A DNA stretch of 64,000 nucleotides. It comes from Pseudomonadota bacterium (GTDB lineage Bacteria > Pseudomonadota > Alphaproteobacteria > Caulobacterales > Caulobacteraceae). The stretch is from assembly GCA_023386645.1 (NCBI GenBank), contig JAEWJI010000063.1:62001-126000 (forward strand), read 5' to 3'. This document shows positions 51,098-59,190 of the stretch, piece after piece (positions within the stretch are counted from its first letter, which is position 1; each line of letters begins with the position of its first letter). Position numbers and translations under genes: made by a program. The notes under the pieces were generated by a model that had not been told where the DNA came from, did not search any database, and saw only the letters and a list, made by a program, of their open reading frames with translations.

Positions 51098-52023
51098 CCG
51101 GGCCGCTCCATCCTCGCCCGACGGCGGCCAACTCGGCCGAACAGACCGTCATCGACCGCCTGGCCGAAACCGCCGACCTGGTCACCGTGGCCCTGGACGA
51201 ACTGCTGCCACGCGCCGACGGGCCGGAATCGCGGCTGACCGAGGCCATGCGCTATGCGGCGCTGGGGCCTGGCAAGCGCCTTCGGCCCTTCTTCGCCCTC
51301 GAGGCGGCGCGCCTGTTCGACATCGACGAGCGGGCGGTGCTGCGGGCGGCCTGCGCCCTCGAATGCGTCCACGCCTATTCGCTGGTCCACGACGACCTGC
51401 CGTGCATGGACGACGACGACATGCGCCGAGGTCGCCCGACCCTGCACCGCGCCTACGACGAGGCCACGGCGGTTCTGGCCGGCGACGCGCTGCAGACCGC
51501 CGCCTTCGACATCATCCTGCATGAGGATACCCACGAGGACGCCGCCATCCGCTGCGAACTGGCCGCGCGGCTGTCGCTGGCGTCCGGCGCGCGGGGCATG
51601 GCAGGCGGTCAGATGATCGATCTCCTGGGCGTGCGCGACGACCTCGGCGGCGTCGCCCGGATGCAGCGGCTCAAGACGGGCGCCCTGTTCACCTACGCCT
51701 TCGAAATTCCCCTGATCATCGCTCGCGCCCGGGAGGTGCAGCGCCACGCCCTGACCAGCTTCGCCCATGACATCGGCCTGGCCTACCAGATCGTCGACGA
51801 CCTGCTGGACGTCGAAGGCGACGAGGAACTGCTCGGCAAGGCGGCGGGGGGCAAGGATGCGGAGCGAGGCAAGACCAATTTCGTCACCCTGCTGGGCGTC
51901 GAGGCGGCGCGTCACAGGGTCGCGCACCTGGCCGATCAGGCCCGTAGCCACCTGGATCCCTTCGGCGACGACGCCGAAAACCTCCGGGCCAGCGTCGACT
52001 TCGTGCTAAACCGCCGTTCCTGA
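51094..52023 (+). CDS. ispA: Farnesyl diphosphate synthase (polyprenyl synthetase)
   Basis: The enzyme condenses IPP with DMAPP/GPP. Motifs: GKRLRPFFALEAARLFD, first Asp-rich DDLPCMDDDDMRRGRPTLHR, LASGARGMAGGQMIDL, KTGALF and second Asp-rich YQIVDDLLDVEGD. The only standard in-frame start, GTG 51187, would remove the N-terminal helix seen in relatives. The open frame continues upstream to a CTG at 51094 that overlaps the csaA stop (CTGA) and follows gggagg (51083-51088) by 5 nt. I take CTG as the probable start, giving 309 residues. The gene identity is certain; the start is not. Confidence 0.93.
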   Translation: MTGPLHPRPTAANSAEQTVIDRLAETADLVTVALDELLPRADGPESRLTEAMRYAALGPGKRLRPFFALEAARLFDIDERAVLRAACALECVHAYSLVHDDLPCMDDDDMRRGRPTLHRAYDEATAVLAGDALQTAAFDIILHEDTHEDAAIRCELAARLSLASGARGMAGGQMIDLLGVRDDLGGVARMQRLKTGALFTYAFEIPLIIARAREVQRHALTSFAHDIGLAYQIVDDLLDVEGDEELLGKAAGGKDAERGKTNFVTLLGVEAARHRVAHLADQARSHLDPFGDDAENLRASVDFVLNRRS

Positions 52024-52044
52024 CTCCGTGCGTTAGAGTTCTTC

Positions 52045-53952
52045 ATGCCCGACACGCCCCTGCTCGACACCGCGCCGACGCCTGACGCGATCCGGGACTT
52101 CGACATCCTGCGCCTGAAGCAGCTGGCCGACGAGGTGCGGGCGGAGACCATCGACGCCGTCTCGGTCACCGGCGGTCACCTGGGCGCGGGGCTGGGGGTG
52201 GTCGAGCTGACCGTCGCGCTTCACCACGTGTTCGAGACGCCCCGCGACATCCTGATCTGGGACGTCGGTCACCAGTGCTATCCGCACAAGATCCTGACCG
52301 GCCGGCGCGACCGCATCCGCACCCTGCGCCAGGGCGGTGGACTGTCGGGTTTCACCAAGCGCAGCGAGAGCGAATACGACCCCTTCGGCGCGGCTCACGC
52401 CTCGACCTCGATCTCGGCCGCCCTGGGCTTCGCCGCCGCGCGGGACCAGAAGGGCGAGACCAACAAGGTCGTGGCCGTCATCGGCGACGGCTCCATGAGC
52501 GCCGGCATGGCCTACGAGGCCATGAACAACGCCGCGGAGACCACAAAGCAGCTGGTCGTGGTGCTGAACGACAACGACATGTCGATCGCGCCTCCGGTCG
52601 GCGGCATGAGCGCCTATCTGGCCGGACTGGTCTCGGGCGGGACCTATCAGACCGTCCGTCGCTTCGGAAAATCCGTCGCCGAGCACCTGCCGCGCCCGTT
52701 CCGCGACGCCGCCCGCAAGGCGGAGGAATACGCCCGGGGCATGGTCACCGGCGGCACCTTCTTCGAAGAGCTGGGCTTCTACTACATCGGCCCCATCGAC
52801 GGGCACGACCTGGACACCCTGGTGCCGATCCTCAGGAACGCCGCCGCCATCGACGACCGGCCGGTCCTGGTCCACGTCGTGACCCAGAAGGGCAAGGGCT
52901 ACGCCCCGGCCGAGAACAGCGCCGACAAATACCACGGCGTGGTCAAATTCGACGTGGTCTCGGGCAAACAGGCCAAGGCGATCTCCAACGCCCCCAGCTA
53001 CACCAAGGTATTCGGGACCGAGTTGATCAAGCGGGCGGAGCGCGACCCGTCGGTGGTCGCCATCACCGCCGCCATGCCGTCGGGCACCGGGCTGGACCTG
53101 TTCGGCCAGGCGTTCCCGGATCGCACCTATGACGTCGGCATCGCTGAACAGCACGCGGTGACCTTTGCCGCCGGCCTTGCGGCGGACGGCATGAAGCCGT
53201 TCTGCGCCATCTATTCGACCTTCCTCCAACGGGGCTACGACCAGGTGGTCCACGATGTGGCGATCCAGTCGTTGCCGGTGCGGTTTGCGATGGATCGGGC
53301 GGGCCTTGTCGGCGCCGACGGCTCGACCCACGCCGGCAGCTTCGACATCGGCTACATGGGGGCCCTGCCAGGCATGGTGCTGATGGCGGCGGCCGACGAG
53401 GCGGAACTGGCCGCCATGATCGCCACCGCCTGCGAGATCGACGACCGTCCCAGCGCCTTCCGCTATCCGCGTGGCGATGGCGTCGGCGTCGAGATCCCGG
53501 AACTGACGGCGCCGCTGGAGATCGGCCGGGGCCGGATCGTGCGCGAAGGCACGGCGGTGGCCATCCTCAGCCTTGGTACGCGCCTGCAGGAATCGCTCAA
53601 GGCCGCCGACCTGCTGGCCGCGCGCGGCGTGTCGGCCACGGTCGCCGACGCCCGCTTCGCCAAGCCGCTGGACGCCGACCTGATCCTGCGCCTGGCGCGC
53701 GAGCACGAGGCCCTGATCACGGTGGAGGAGGGGGCCATGGGCGGCTTCGGCGCCTTCGTGCTTCAACTCCTCGCTGAGAAGGGCGCGCTCGACGCTGGCC
53801 TGAAGATCCGCACCCTTCACCTGCCCGACGTCTTCCAGGATCAGGACAAGCCGGAACTTCAATACGCCCAGGCCGGCCTGAACGCCGAGAGCATCGCGGC
53901 TTCGGCGCTGAGCGCGCTGGGGGTAAGCGCGGCGACCGCGGTGAGAGCCTGA
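52045..53952 (+). CDS. dxs: 1-deoxy-D-xylulose-5-phosphate synthase
   Basis: DXS condenses pyruvate and glyceraldehyde-3-phosphate to DXP, the first step of the MEP isoprenoid pathway, using thiamine diphosphate. The 635-residue protein has GGHLGAGLGVVELTVALHHV, WDVGHQCYPHKILTGRRDRI, the ThDP-binding GDGSMSAGMAYEAMNN and NDNDMSIAPPVGGMS. The transketolase-like pyrimidine domain shows DVGIAEQHAVTFAAGLA and DRAGLVGADGSTHAG. A C-terminal domain ends the chain. It follows ispA by 21 nt, linking two isoprenoid steps. Confidence 0.98.
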   Translation: MPDTPLLDTAPTPDAIRDFDILRLKQLADEVRAETIDAVSVTGGHLGAGLGVVELTVALHHVFETPRDILIWDVGHQCYPHKILTGRRDRIRTLRQGGGLSGFTKRSESEYDPFGAAHASTSISAALGFAAARDQKGETNKVVAVIGDGSMSAGMAYEAMNNAAETTKQLVVVLNDNDMSIAPPVGGMSAYLAGLVSGGTYQTVRRFGKSVAEHLPRPFRDAARKAEEYARGMVTGGTFFEELGFYYIGPIDGHDLDTLVPILRNAAAIDDRPVLVHVVTQKGKGYAPAENSADKYHGVVKFDVVSGKQAKAISNAPSYTKVFGTELIKRAERDPSVVAITAAMPSGTGLDLFGQAFPDRTYDVGIAEQHAVTFAAGLAADGMKPFCAIYSTFLQRGYDQVVHDVAIQSLPVRFAMDRAGLVGADGSTHAGSFDIGYMGALPGMVLMAAADEAELAAMIATACEIDDRPSAFRYPRGDGVGVEIPELTAPLEIGRGRIVREGTAVAILSLGTRLQESLKAADLLAARGVSATVADARFAKPLDADLILRLAREHEALITVEEGAMGGFGAFVLQLLAEKGALDAGLKIRTLHLPDVFQDQDKPELQYAQAGLNAESIAASALSALGVSAATAVRA

Positions 53953-53966
53953 GTTAGATACTCCGC

Positions 53967-53990
53967 TCGATCCCGCTGTCGCGGGAATGA
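53967..53990. repeat. Short REP-like hairpin between dxs and the aldolase
   Basis: tcccgc-tgtc-gcggga (53971-53986) is a perfect 6-bp stem followed by atgagcg. The sequence is a shorter relative of the 30-bp arms at 7834-7958. It lies between two convergent genes and may act as a terminator. Confidence 0.6.
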
Positions 53991-54009
53991 GCGCAAATCT
54001 CTCGAAGCT

Positions 54010-54681
54010 TCACCGCCCCCGGAACGCCTGGATCGCCTCGACGGTCTTTCGCACCTGGGCCTCGATGGCTGACCAGTCGCCGGCCTTAAGCGCCGCCTCG
54101 GTGACGAGCTTCGACCCCATTCCGCAGGCTATGATGCCGGAGCCGAACCACGTCGCGATCGAGGCCTCGTCCGGGTCCACCCCGCCGGTCGGCATGATCT
54201 TGGTCCAGGGCATCGGCCCCATGACCGCCTTGACGAAGTCGGGGCCGCCGACGCTCGAGCCTGGGAACAGCTTGACGATTTCGCAGCCCAGCTCATGCGC
54301 CTCCGAAATCTCGGTCACCGAACCGCAGCCCGGGAAGTAGGCGGTCATCCTCCGGTTGCAGACCCGCGCGACCTCCGGGACCAGGCAGGGGCTGACAACG
54401 AACCGAGCGCCCCGATTCAAATACAGAGCCGCCGTCCCCGCATCGACCACCGAGCCGATGCCCAGCACCACCTCCGGATTGGTCTTCTGAAGCTCGCGCG
54501 CGATCTCGCCGAACAGGTCGACCGCGAAGTCCCCCCGGTTGGTGAACTCCACCACCGGCGCGCCGCCCCGCGCCGAGGCCCTGATCACGTTCAGGCAGAC
54601 CTCCGGGTCGGAATGATAGAAGACCGGCGCGACCCCCTGGCGCTCCAGGGCGTTGAGGACGCTGAGACGATCGTGACGCAT
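54010..54681 (-). CDS. eda: KDPG/KHG aldolase family protein
   Basis: The 223-residue aldolase starts at an ATG with aggag 8 nt upstream. Landmarks are VAPVFYHSDPEVCLNVIRA, VVEFTNRGDFAVDLF, VVLGIGSVVDAGTA, FVVSPCLVPEVARVC and the Schiff-base Lys in CEIVKLFPGSSVGGPDFVKA, then MPTGGVDPDE. It should split 2-keto-3-deoxy-6-phosphogluconate or 4-hydroxy-2-oxoglutarate. The strand 'FYHSDPE...EFTNRGD' is closer to the Bacteroidetes-type variant than to E. coli Eda. It is next to transketolase and dxs, but not with an edd gene. Confidence 0.85.
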   Translation of the reverse strand: MRHDRLSVLNALERQGVAPVFYHSDPEVCLNVIRASARGGAPVVEFTNRGDFAVDLFGEIARELQKTNPEVVLGIGSVVDAGTAALYLNRGARFVVSPCLVPEVARVCNRRMTAYFPGCGSVTEISEAHELGCEIVKLFPGSSVGGPDFVKAVMGPMPWTKIMPTGGVDPDEASIATWFGSGIIACGMGSKLVTEAALKAGDWSAIEAQVRKTVEAIQAFRGR

Positions 54682-54782
54682 GGTCGGGCTCCTAATGTCG
54701 GGGAAGTCGGCCGGAGCGTGGAGCGCGTCAAGGGCGGTTGTCTCAATCTCTGTGACCGGCCGCCGCCCGCTCTTGAATACGA

Positions 54783-55595
54783 TTACTCCGCCGCCTCTCG
54801 CGGCAACCAGTTCCCGGCGGCCTGGGCGGCGGCGAGGGCGGTCATGAGACGGGCATCCACGCCGTTGGCGCGCATGTCATCGGCGGTCATATAGGCCGTT
54901 TCGGCGCATGCCTGCATCGCATGCGGAAAGTCGGGACTGATGGCGATGGCGCCGTGCTCGGCGTCCGCCCAGATCCGGAAGGTGTCGTTGCGCGGCTCTG
55001 CGGGCTCCAGCAGGTCGCGGCACTGGTCGATCCATTCGCGGTCGCTGACCGTGGCCAGGACCTTGCGGCCCCACCAGGCGCCGAGCTCCGGCGAGCTGTA
55101 GCCATAGACGTAACCGGTCGGAGCGTCCTCGAACGCCTCGCCCTGCGCGGGCTTCAGGCCGGGCAGCAGCCGCGACCAGTCCGCGCGCTGGCCGGTGGAC
55201 AGGTCATAGGTGACAGGGGTCTGCACGAAGCTGGGATGGGCGGCGCCTTCGCAGGCCCATTCCTCGGCGATCCAGAATGAGACGAAGTCGGGCCCGGTCA
55301 TCGGCTGGCTGATCGTGCGGACGTATCCGCCCGCGCCCTCGCCGCAACCGGCTTCGCGCGCCATGGCGTCCAGCTTGTCCAGGTCGGCGTTGATCGCCTG
55401 GATCGGGGCGCTGTCGCCCGCAAGCCTCGGCAGGGCTTCGATCTCGGGCGCGAGTGCGGCTCGCGCCTCGAAGGCGGTCGCCACGCCGGCCTGGCCTGCA
55501 TCGGCCTCGGCCGCCGGGGCGTCGTTCGAACAGGCGGCCAGCAAGGCGGCGCCGGCGGTCAGACCCGCGAGGCGGACGGCGAGGTTTCTCATCAT
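54783..55595 (-). CDS. DUF3298/RsiV-like lipoprotein
   Basis: The 270-residue protein starts at one of two adjacent ATGs (55595/55592) with ggggga just upstream. A lipobox signal (LAGLTAGAALLAAC) is followed by an Ala-rich linker and an extracytoplasmic domain: YVRTISQPMTGPDFVSFWIA, AHPSFVQTPVTYDLSTGQRA and FRIWADAEHGAIAISPDFPH. The last two blocks are like the DUF3298/DUF4163 domain, a proposed anti-sigma or peptidoglycan-linked sensor. Several conserved Cys occur. The function is unknown. Confidence 0.72.
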   Translation of the reverse strand: MMRNLAVRLAGLTAGAALLAACSNDAPAAEADAGQAGVATAFEARAALAPEIEALPRLAGDSAPIQAINADLDKLDAMAREAGCGEGAGGYVRTISQPMTGPDFVSFWIAEEWACEGAAHPSFVQTPVTYDLSTGQRADWSRLLPGLKPAQGEAFEDAPTGYVYGYSSPELGAWWGRKVLATVSDREWIDQCRDLLEPAEPRNDTFRIWADAEHGAIAISPDFPHAMQACAETAYMTADDMRANGVDARLMTALAAAQAAGNWLPREAAE

Positions 55596-55674
55596 GGTTT
55601 CCCCCAGGACCGGCGGACCGTCCGCCGGAAAGGCCAAGGTGCACGATCCGGCGGGCGGGCGCGAGGGCCGTCTT

Positions 55675-57669
55675 TTAGAGGCGCGCCCTGGCGGCTTCGG
55701 CTACCGCGTCGGCGGTGATGCCGAACTTCTCGTAGAGCACCTCGGCGGGGGCCGAGGCGCCGAAGCCGGTCATGCCGACGAAGGCGCCGTCCTCGCCGAT
55801 GAACCGCTCCCATCCCTGTTGGATCGCCGCCTCGACAGCGACCCGCACGGTCCCGCGACCGAGGATCGAGGCGCGGTAGGTCGCGTCCTGCTGGGCGAAC
55901 AGCTCGAACGAGGGGACGGAGATCACCCGCGTCGGAGCGCCCTCGGCCTCCAGCTGTTCGGCGGCCTGGAGAGCGATGGGAACCTCGGTGCCGGTGGCGA
56001 ACAGGGTCACGCGCGCCTCGCCGTTCGCCGCCCGCAACTCGTAGGCGCCGCGCGCGCACAGGTTCTCGCTGGCTGTCTTGGTGCGCACGGCCGCCGTCTT
56101 CTGCCGCGACAAGGCAAGGACCGACGGCCGGTCCTTGTGTTCCAACGCCAGCTTCCAGCACTCCATGGCCTCGACCGTGTCGGCCGGGCGGAAGACCAGC
56201 AGGTTCGGGATGGCCCGCAGGGCAGCCAGGTGTTCGACCGGCTGGTGCGTCGGCCCGTCCTCGCCCAGGCCGATGCTGTCGTGGGTCAGGACGTGGACCA
56301 CGCGAATGCCCATGAGCGCCGCCAGCCGGATCGACGGCCGGCTGTAGTCCGAGAACACCATGAAGGTGCCGCCGTAGGGAATGACGCCGCCGTGCAGGGC
56401 CATGCCGTTCATGGCCGCCGCCATGCCGTGCTCGCGGATGCCCCAGTTGACGTAACGGCCCTCATAGGTCGGCTGATCGAAGATCGGCGTGCCCTTGACG
56501 AAGGTGTTATTCGAGCCGGTCAGGTCCGCCGAGCCGCCGATCAGCTCCGGCACAGCCGCGAACAGGGCGTCCAGGGCGGCGCCCGAGGACTGGCGCGTGG
56601 CCTGGGCGGGCCTGGACTCCACCGTCTCGGCGATAGCGGCGTCCAGGGCTTCGAATGCGTTGGCGGGCAGCTCTCCGTTGATCGCACGGGTGAACTCGGC
56701 TTGTTGGTCGGAGACGACAAGGCGCGCCTCCCAGGCCTTGCGGGCCTTGGCGCCGCGACGGCCGACCTTGCGCCAGGCCTTTTCGATGTTTTCCGGCAGT
56801 TCGAACGGGTCGTGGGTCCAGCTGAGGCCCAGGCGGGTGGCCGCGACCTCGGCCGCGCCCAGGGCGGCGCCGTGGGTCTTGTGGCTGCCTTCCATGGTGG
56901 CCGAACCGCGCCCGATCTTGGTGCGGCAGGCGATCAGGGTCGGCTTGTCCTGCCGGGTCGCCCATTTCAGCGCCGCCTTGATCTGCGCCTCGTCATGTCC
57001 GTCGATGGACTTCACCGCCCATCCGGCGGCCTTGAACCGCTGCTTCTGGTCGGTGGCGTCCGAGAGGCTCACCGCGCCGTCGATGGTGATGGCGTTGTCG
57101 TCCCACAACACGGTCAGCTTGTTCAGCCGATAGCGGCCGGCGAGCGTGATCGCCTCCTGGCTGACGCCCTCCATCAGGCAGCCGTCGCCGGCGATCACCC
57201 AGGTGCGGTGGTCGACCAGGTCCTCGCCGAAGCGGGCGGCCAGGTGGCGCTCGGCCATGGCGAAACCGACCGAGTTGGCCAGGCCCTGACCCAGAGGCCC
57301 GGTGGTGGTCTCCACGCCCGGCATGTGGCCGAACTCCGGGTGGCCGGCGGTGCGCGAGCCCCACTGGCGGAAGTTCGACAGTTCCTCCTTGGTCGCGGCC
57401 TTGTAGCCGGTCAGATGGAGCAGGGCGTAGATCAGCATCGAGCCGTGGCCCGCCGACAGGATGAACCGGTCGCGGTCGGGCCAGTCGGGCTGGCTGGCGT
57501 CGAACTTCAGGTATTTCGAGAACAGCACGGTGGCGACGTCGGCCATGCCCATGGGCATGCCGGGGTGGCCGCTTCTGGCCTTCTCAACCCCGTCCATGGC
57601 CAGGACGCGGATGGCGTCGGCCATCTGGCGCTGGGTCGGCTTGGCGGATACGGCTTTGCTGTCGGCCAC
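55675..57669 (-). CDS. tkt: Transketolase
   Basis: Transketolase moves two-carbon units in the pentose phosphate pathway using thiamine diphosphate. The 664-residue protein (GTG start, aaagg 8 nt upstream) has RSGHPGMPMGMADVATVLF, SAGHGSMLIYALLHLTGY, GPLGQGLANSVGFAMAE and the ThDP site GDGCLMEGVSQEAITLAGRY. It then shows GWAVKSIDGHDEAQIKAALK, NWGIREHGMAAAMNGMALHG and IGLGEDGPTHQPVEHLA. It is complete. It diverges from the zapA operon. The whole gene is also spanned by a long antisense open frame that I consider spurious. Confidence 0.98.
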   Translation of the reverse strand: MADSKAVSAKPTQRQMADAIRVLAMDGVEKARSGHPGMPMGMADVATVLFSKYLKFDASQPDWPDRDRFILSAGHGSMLIYALLHLTGYKAATKEELSNFRQWGSRTAGHPEFGHMPGVETTTGPLGQGLANSVGFAMAERHLAARFGEDLVDHRTWVIAGDGCLMEGVSQEAITLAGRYRLNKLTVLWDDNAITIDGAVSLSDATDQKQRFKAAGWAVKSIDGHDEAQIKAALKWATRQDKPTLIACRTKIGRGSATMEGSHKTHGAALGAAEVAATRLGLSWTHDPFELPENIEKAWRKVGRRGAKARKAWEARLVVSDQQAEFTRAINGELPANAFEALDAAIAETVESRPAQATRQSSGAALDALFAAVPELIGGSADLTGSNNTFVKGTPIFDQPTYEGRYVNWGIREHGMAAAMNGMALHGGVIPYGGTFMVFSDYSRPSIRLAALMGIRVVHVLTHDSIGLGEDGPTHQPVEHLAALRAIPNLLVFRPADTVEAMECWKLALEHKDRPSVLALSRQKTAAVRTKTASENLCARGAYELRAANGEARVTLFATGTEVPIALQAAEQLEAEGAPTRVISVPSFELFAQQDATYRASILGRGTVRVAVEAAIQQGWERFIGEDGAFVGMTGFGASAPAEVLYEKFGITADAVAEAARARL

Positions 57670-57760
57670 GGCCTGACCTTTCGCTTGAGAAATCGGGGAC
57701 GCGCCGCTTTACCCCGGCGCCCGCGCGGGTTCTATACGGATTTTAGGAGGACGCGACCGC

Positions 57761-58006
57761 ATGGCCGACGCTGTGACCGCCGCGAAGGAGCGCATCGACC
57801 GGGCGCTGGCCGCGCTCGAGCGCAAGACGCTGGACCTGAAGGCGCGCCCGGGCTCGGCCCCGCCCGTCGGCGACGACGACCTGTTCGCCCCCTCGCCGCA
57901 CGACGCCCGTCGCGTCGCGGAGCTGGAAGCCGCGGGCCGCGAGGCCTCTGAAGCCCTCGCCCGCGCCGCCGCGGCCGTTCGCGATGTCATGGAGGCGAAC
58001 GGCTGA
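57761..58006 (+). CDS. Small coiled-coil protein upstream of zapA (ZauP-like candidate)
   Basis: The 81-residue Ala/Glu/Arg-rich protein (VTAAKERIDRALAALERKTL, then AELEAAGREASEALARAAAA) is predicted to form two helices with a short Pro/Gly-rich linker (RPGSAPPVGDDDLFAP). Its stop overlaps the zapA start (TGATG). In Caulobacter a coiled-coil protein named ZauP is encoded with zapA and helps focus the Z ring; position and composition fit, but the similarity is not strong enough by eye to name it. Confidence 0.6.
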   Translation: MADAVTAAKERIDRALAALERKTLDLKARPGSAPPVGDDDLFAPSPHDARRVAELEAAGREASEALARAAAAVRDVMEANG

Positions 58007-58338
58007 TGGCCACCGTCACGGTAGAGATCAACGGCCGCCCCTACGCCGTCGGATGCGCCGACGGGCAAGAGGAGCGCGTCCGCATCCTGGCCCGCCAGTT
58101 CGACAGCCATGTGCGCCAGGTCGCGGGCGACGTGGGCCATGTCGGCGACCTGCGCCTGTTCCTGATGGCGGCGCTCATCCTGGCCGACGAACTGCATGAG
58201 GCGAGGCTCCAGGTGCAGGGCGCTCTGCCGCTTCCGGCCTCCGCCCAGGCGGGGGCTTTGCCCGCCGCCAACGATGGGGTGGCCGAAGCGTTGAACGCCG
58301 TCGCGGCCCGGATCGAGAAAATCGTCCAGTCACTCTGA
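58006..58338 (+). CDS. zapA: Cell division protein ZapA
   Basis: The 110-residue protein has the ZapA N-terminus (VTVEINGRPYAVGCADGQEE, RVRILARQFDSHVRQVAGD) and a helical tail (LRLFLMAALILADELHEARL, then LNAVAARIEKIVQSL). ZapA cross-links FtsZ filaments at the division site. It overlaps the upstream coiled-coil gene and is followed by the 6S RNA, a typical alphaproteobacterial arrangement. Confidence 0.92.
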   Translation: MATVTVEINGRPYAVGCADGQEERVRILARQFDSHVRQVAGDVGHVGDLRLFLMAALILADELHEARLQVQGALPLPASAQAGALPAANDGVAEALNAVAARIEKIVQSL

Positions 58339-58349
58339 ACCGCGCCATT

Positions 58350-58515
58350 GTTCCGCCCTCGGGTGGGGCCTATCTTCACGACTGGCGGGTCTGCTGCGGC
58401 TCTCGTCGAGGGCAATATATCCTCGCGGCCTTAATTCACTCGAAGGGAGCTGTCCCTGTCTGGCCTCGTGGGGCCGGGTATACGGCGCCCACCTGGTTAT
58501 CCAGGCTCGAGAGGA
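58350..58515 (+). ncRNA. ssrS: 6S RNA (SsrS)
   Basis: The 249-bp gap between zapA and the 5-formyl-THF cyclo-ligase gene is the standard place for 6S RNA in alphaproteobacteria. The sequence folds accordingly: a closing stem pairs ccctcgggtggg (about 58356-58367) with the cgcccacc and gagagg region (58486-58515), broken by the small hairpin cctgg-ttat-ccagg (58492-58505). An internal, less paired region (aatatatcctcgcggccttaa) could be the open-promoter mimic. 6S RNA binds housekeeping RNA polymerase. Ends are approximate. Confidence 0.72.
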
Positions 58516-58587
58516 TCAAACCGACCCTCACGGCCCTCGCGGCGCCCGCCAACCTCGTTGTCGCCATGCCTCTGCTATGCTGGCGCC

Positions 58588-59190
58588 GTGAACCAATCGC
58601 CCGACAAATCCAGCCTTCGCCGCCAAGCGCGGGAACGCCGACGGCGAGCCGCCGAGCTGAGTCCTGATGCGAGCCAGCGACTCGCGTCCTTTGCCGACAG
58701 TGTTCTCGACGCGTTTCGCCACTGGTGTCGCGGGGGGAGGCCGGACGCGAGGCTGACGGTGGCGCTGTATCGCGCCCGCGGCTCGGAGATCGATCCAGAT
58801 CGTCTCGGGCAAGTTCTGCTTCAGAGGGGCTGGGAGCTTTGCCTGCCCGTCGTCATGGCCCCAGCGGCCCCCCTGAGATTCAGGGCCTGGGCGCCTGGTC
58901 AGCCTCTTCTTCCTGATCTGGCGGGCTCGCCGGCGCCGCTCCCGGAGGCGGCGGAGGTCCGACCCGACCTGATCCTGTGTCCGCTCCTGGCCTTCGATCG
59001 TCTGGGCGGCAGGTTGGGGCAGGGCGGCGGCTACTACGACCGGACGCTGGCCGAACGCCCCGAGGCGCTAGCCATCGGTCTGGCCTACGCCGCTCAGCAG
59101 GTCGAGCGGCTTCCCATGGACGAGCACGACAAACCTCTGCATGGCGTTCTGACGGAGATCGGTTATCTGCCGACCCGAAAGGATACCTGA
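58588..59190 (+). CDS. ygfA: 5-formyltetrahydrofolate cyclo-ligase
   Basis: The enzyme converts 5-formyl-THF to 5,10-methenyl-THF using ATP. The GTG at 58588 gives 200 residues. N-terminal SSLRRQARERRRRAAELSPD is the phosphate-binding basic stretch, and the C-terminal signature FDRLGGRLGQGGGYYDRTLA is diagnostic. The frame is open upstream, but that part is within the 6S RNA region. The next gene's ATG follows the stop directly. Confidence 0.94.
   Translation: MNQSPDKSSLRRQARERRRRAAELSPDASQRLASFADSVLDAFRHWCRGGRPDARLTVALYRARGSEIDPDRLGQVLLQRGWELCLPVVMAPAAPLRFRAWAPGQPLLPDLAGSPAPLPEAAEVRPDLILCPLLAFDRLGGRLGQGGGYYDRTLAERPEALAIGLAYAAQQVERLPMDEHDKPLHGVLTEIGYLPTRKDT

Noticed and set aside
55210..57951. 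913-codon plus-strand frame opposite tkt
   Set aside because: It is antisense to transketolase and the lipoprotein and is a high-GC artefact.
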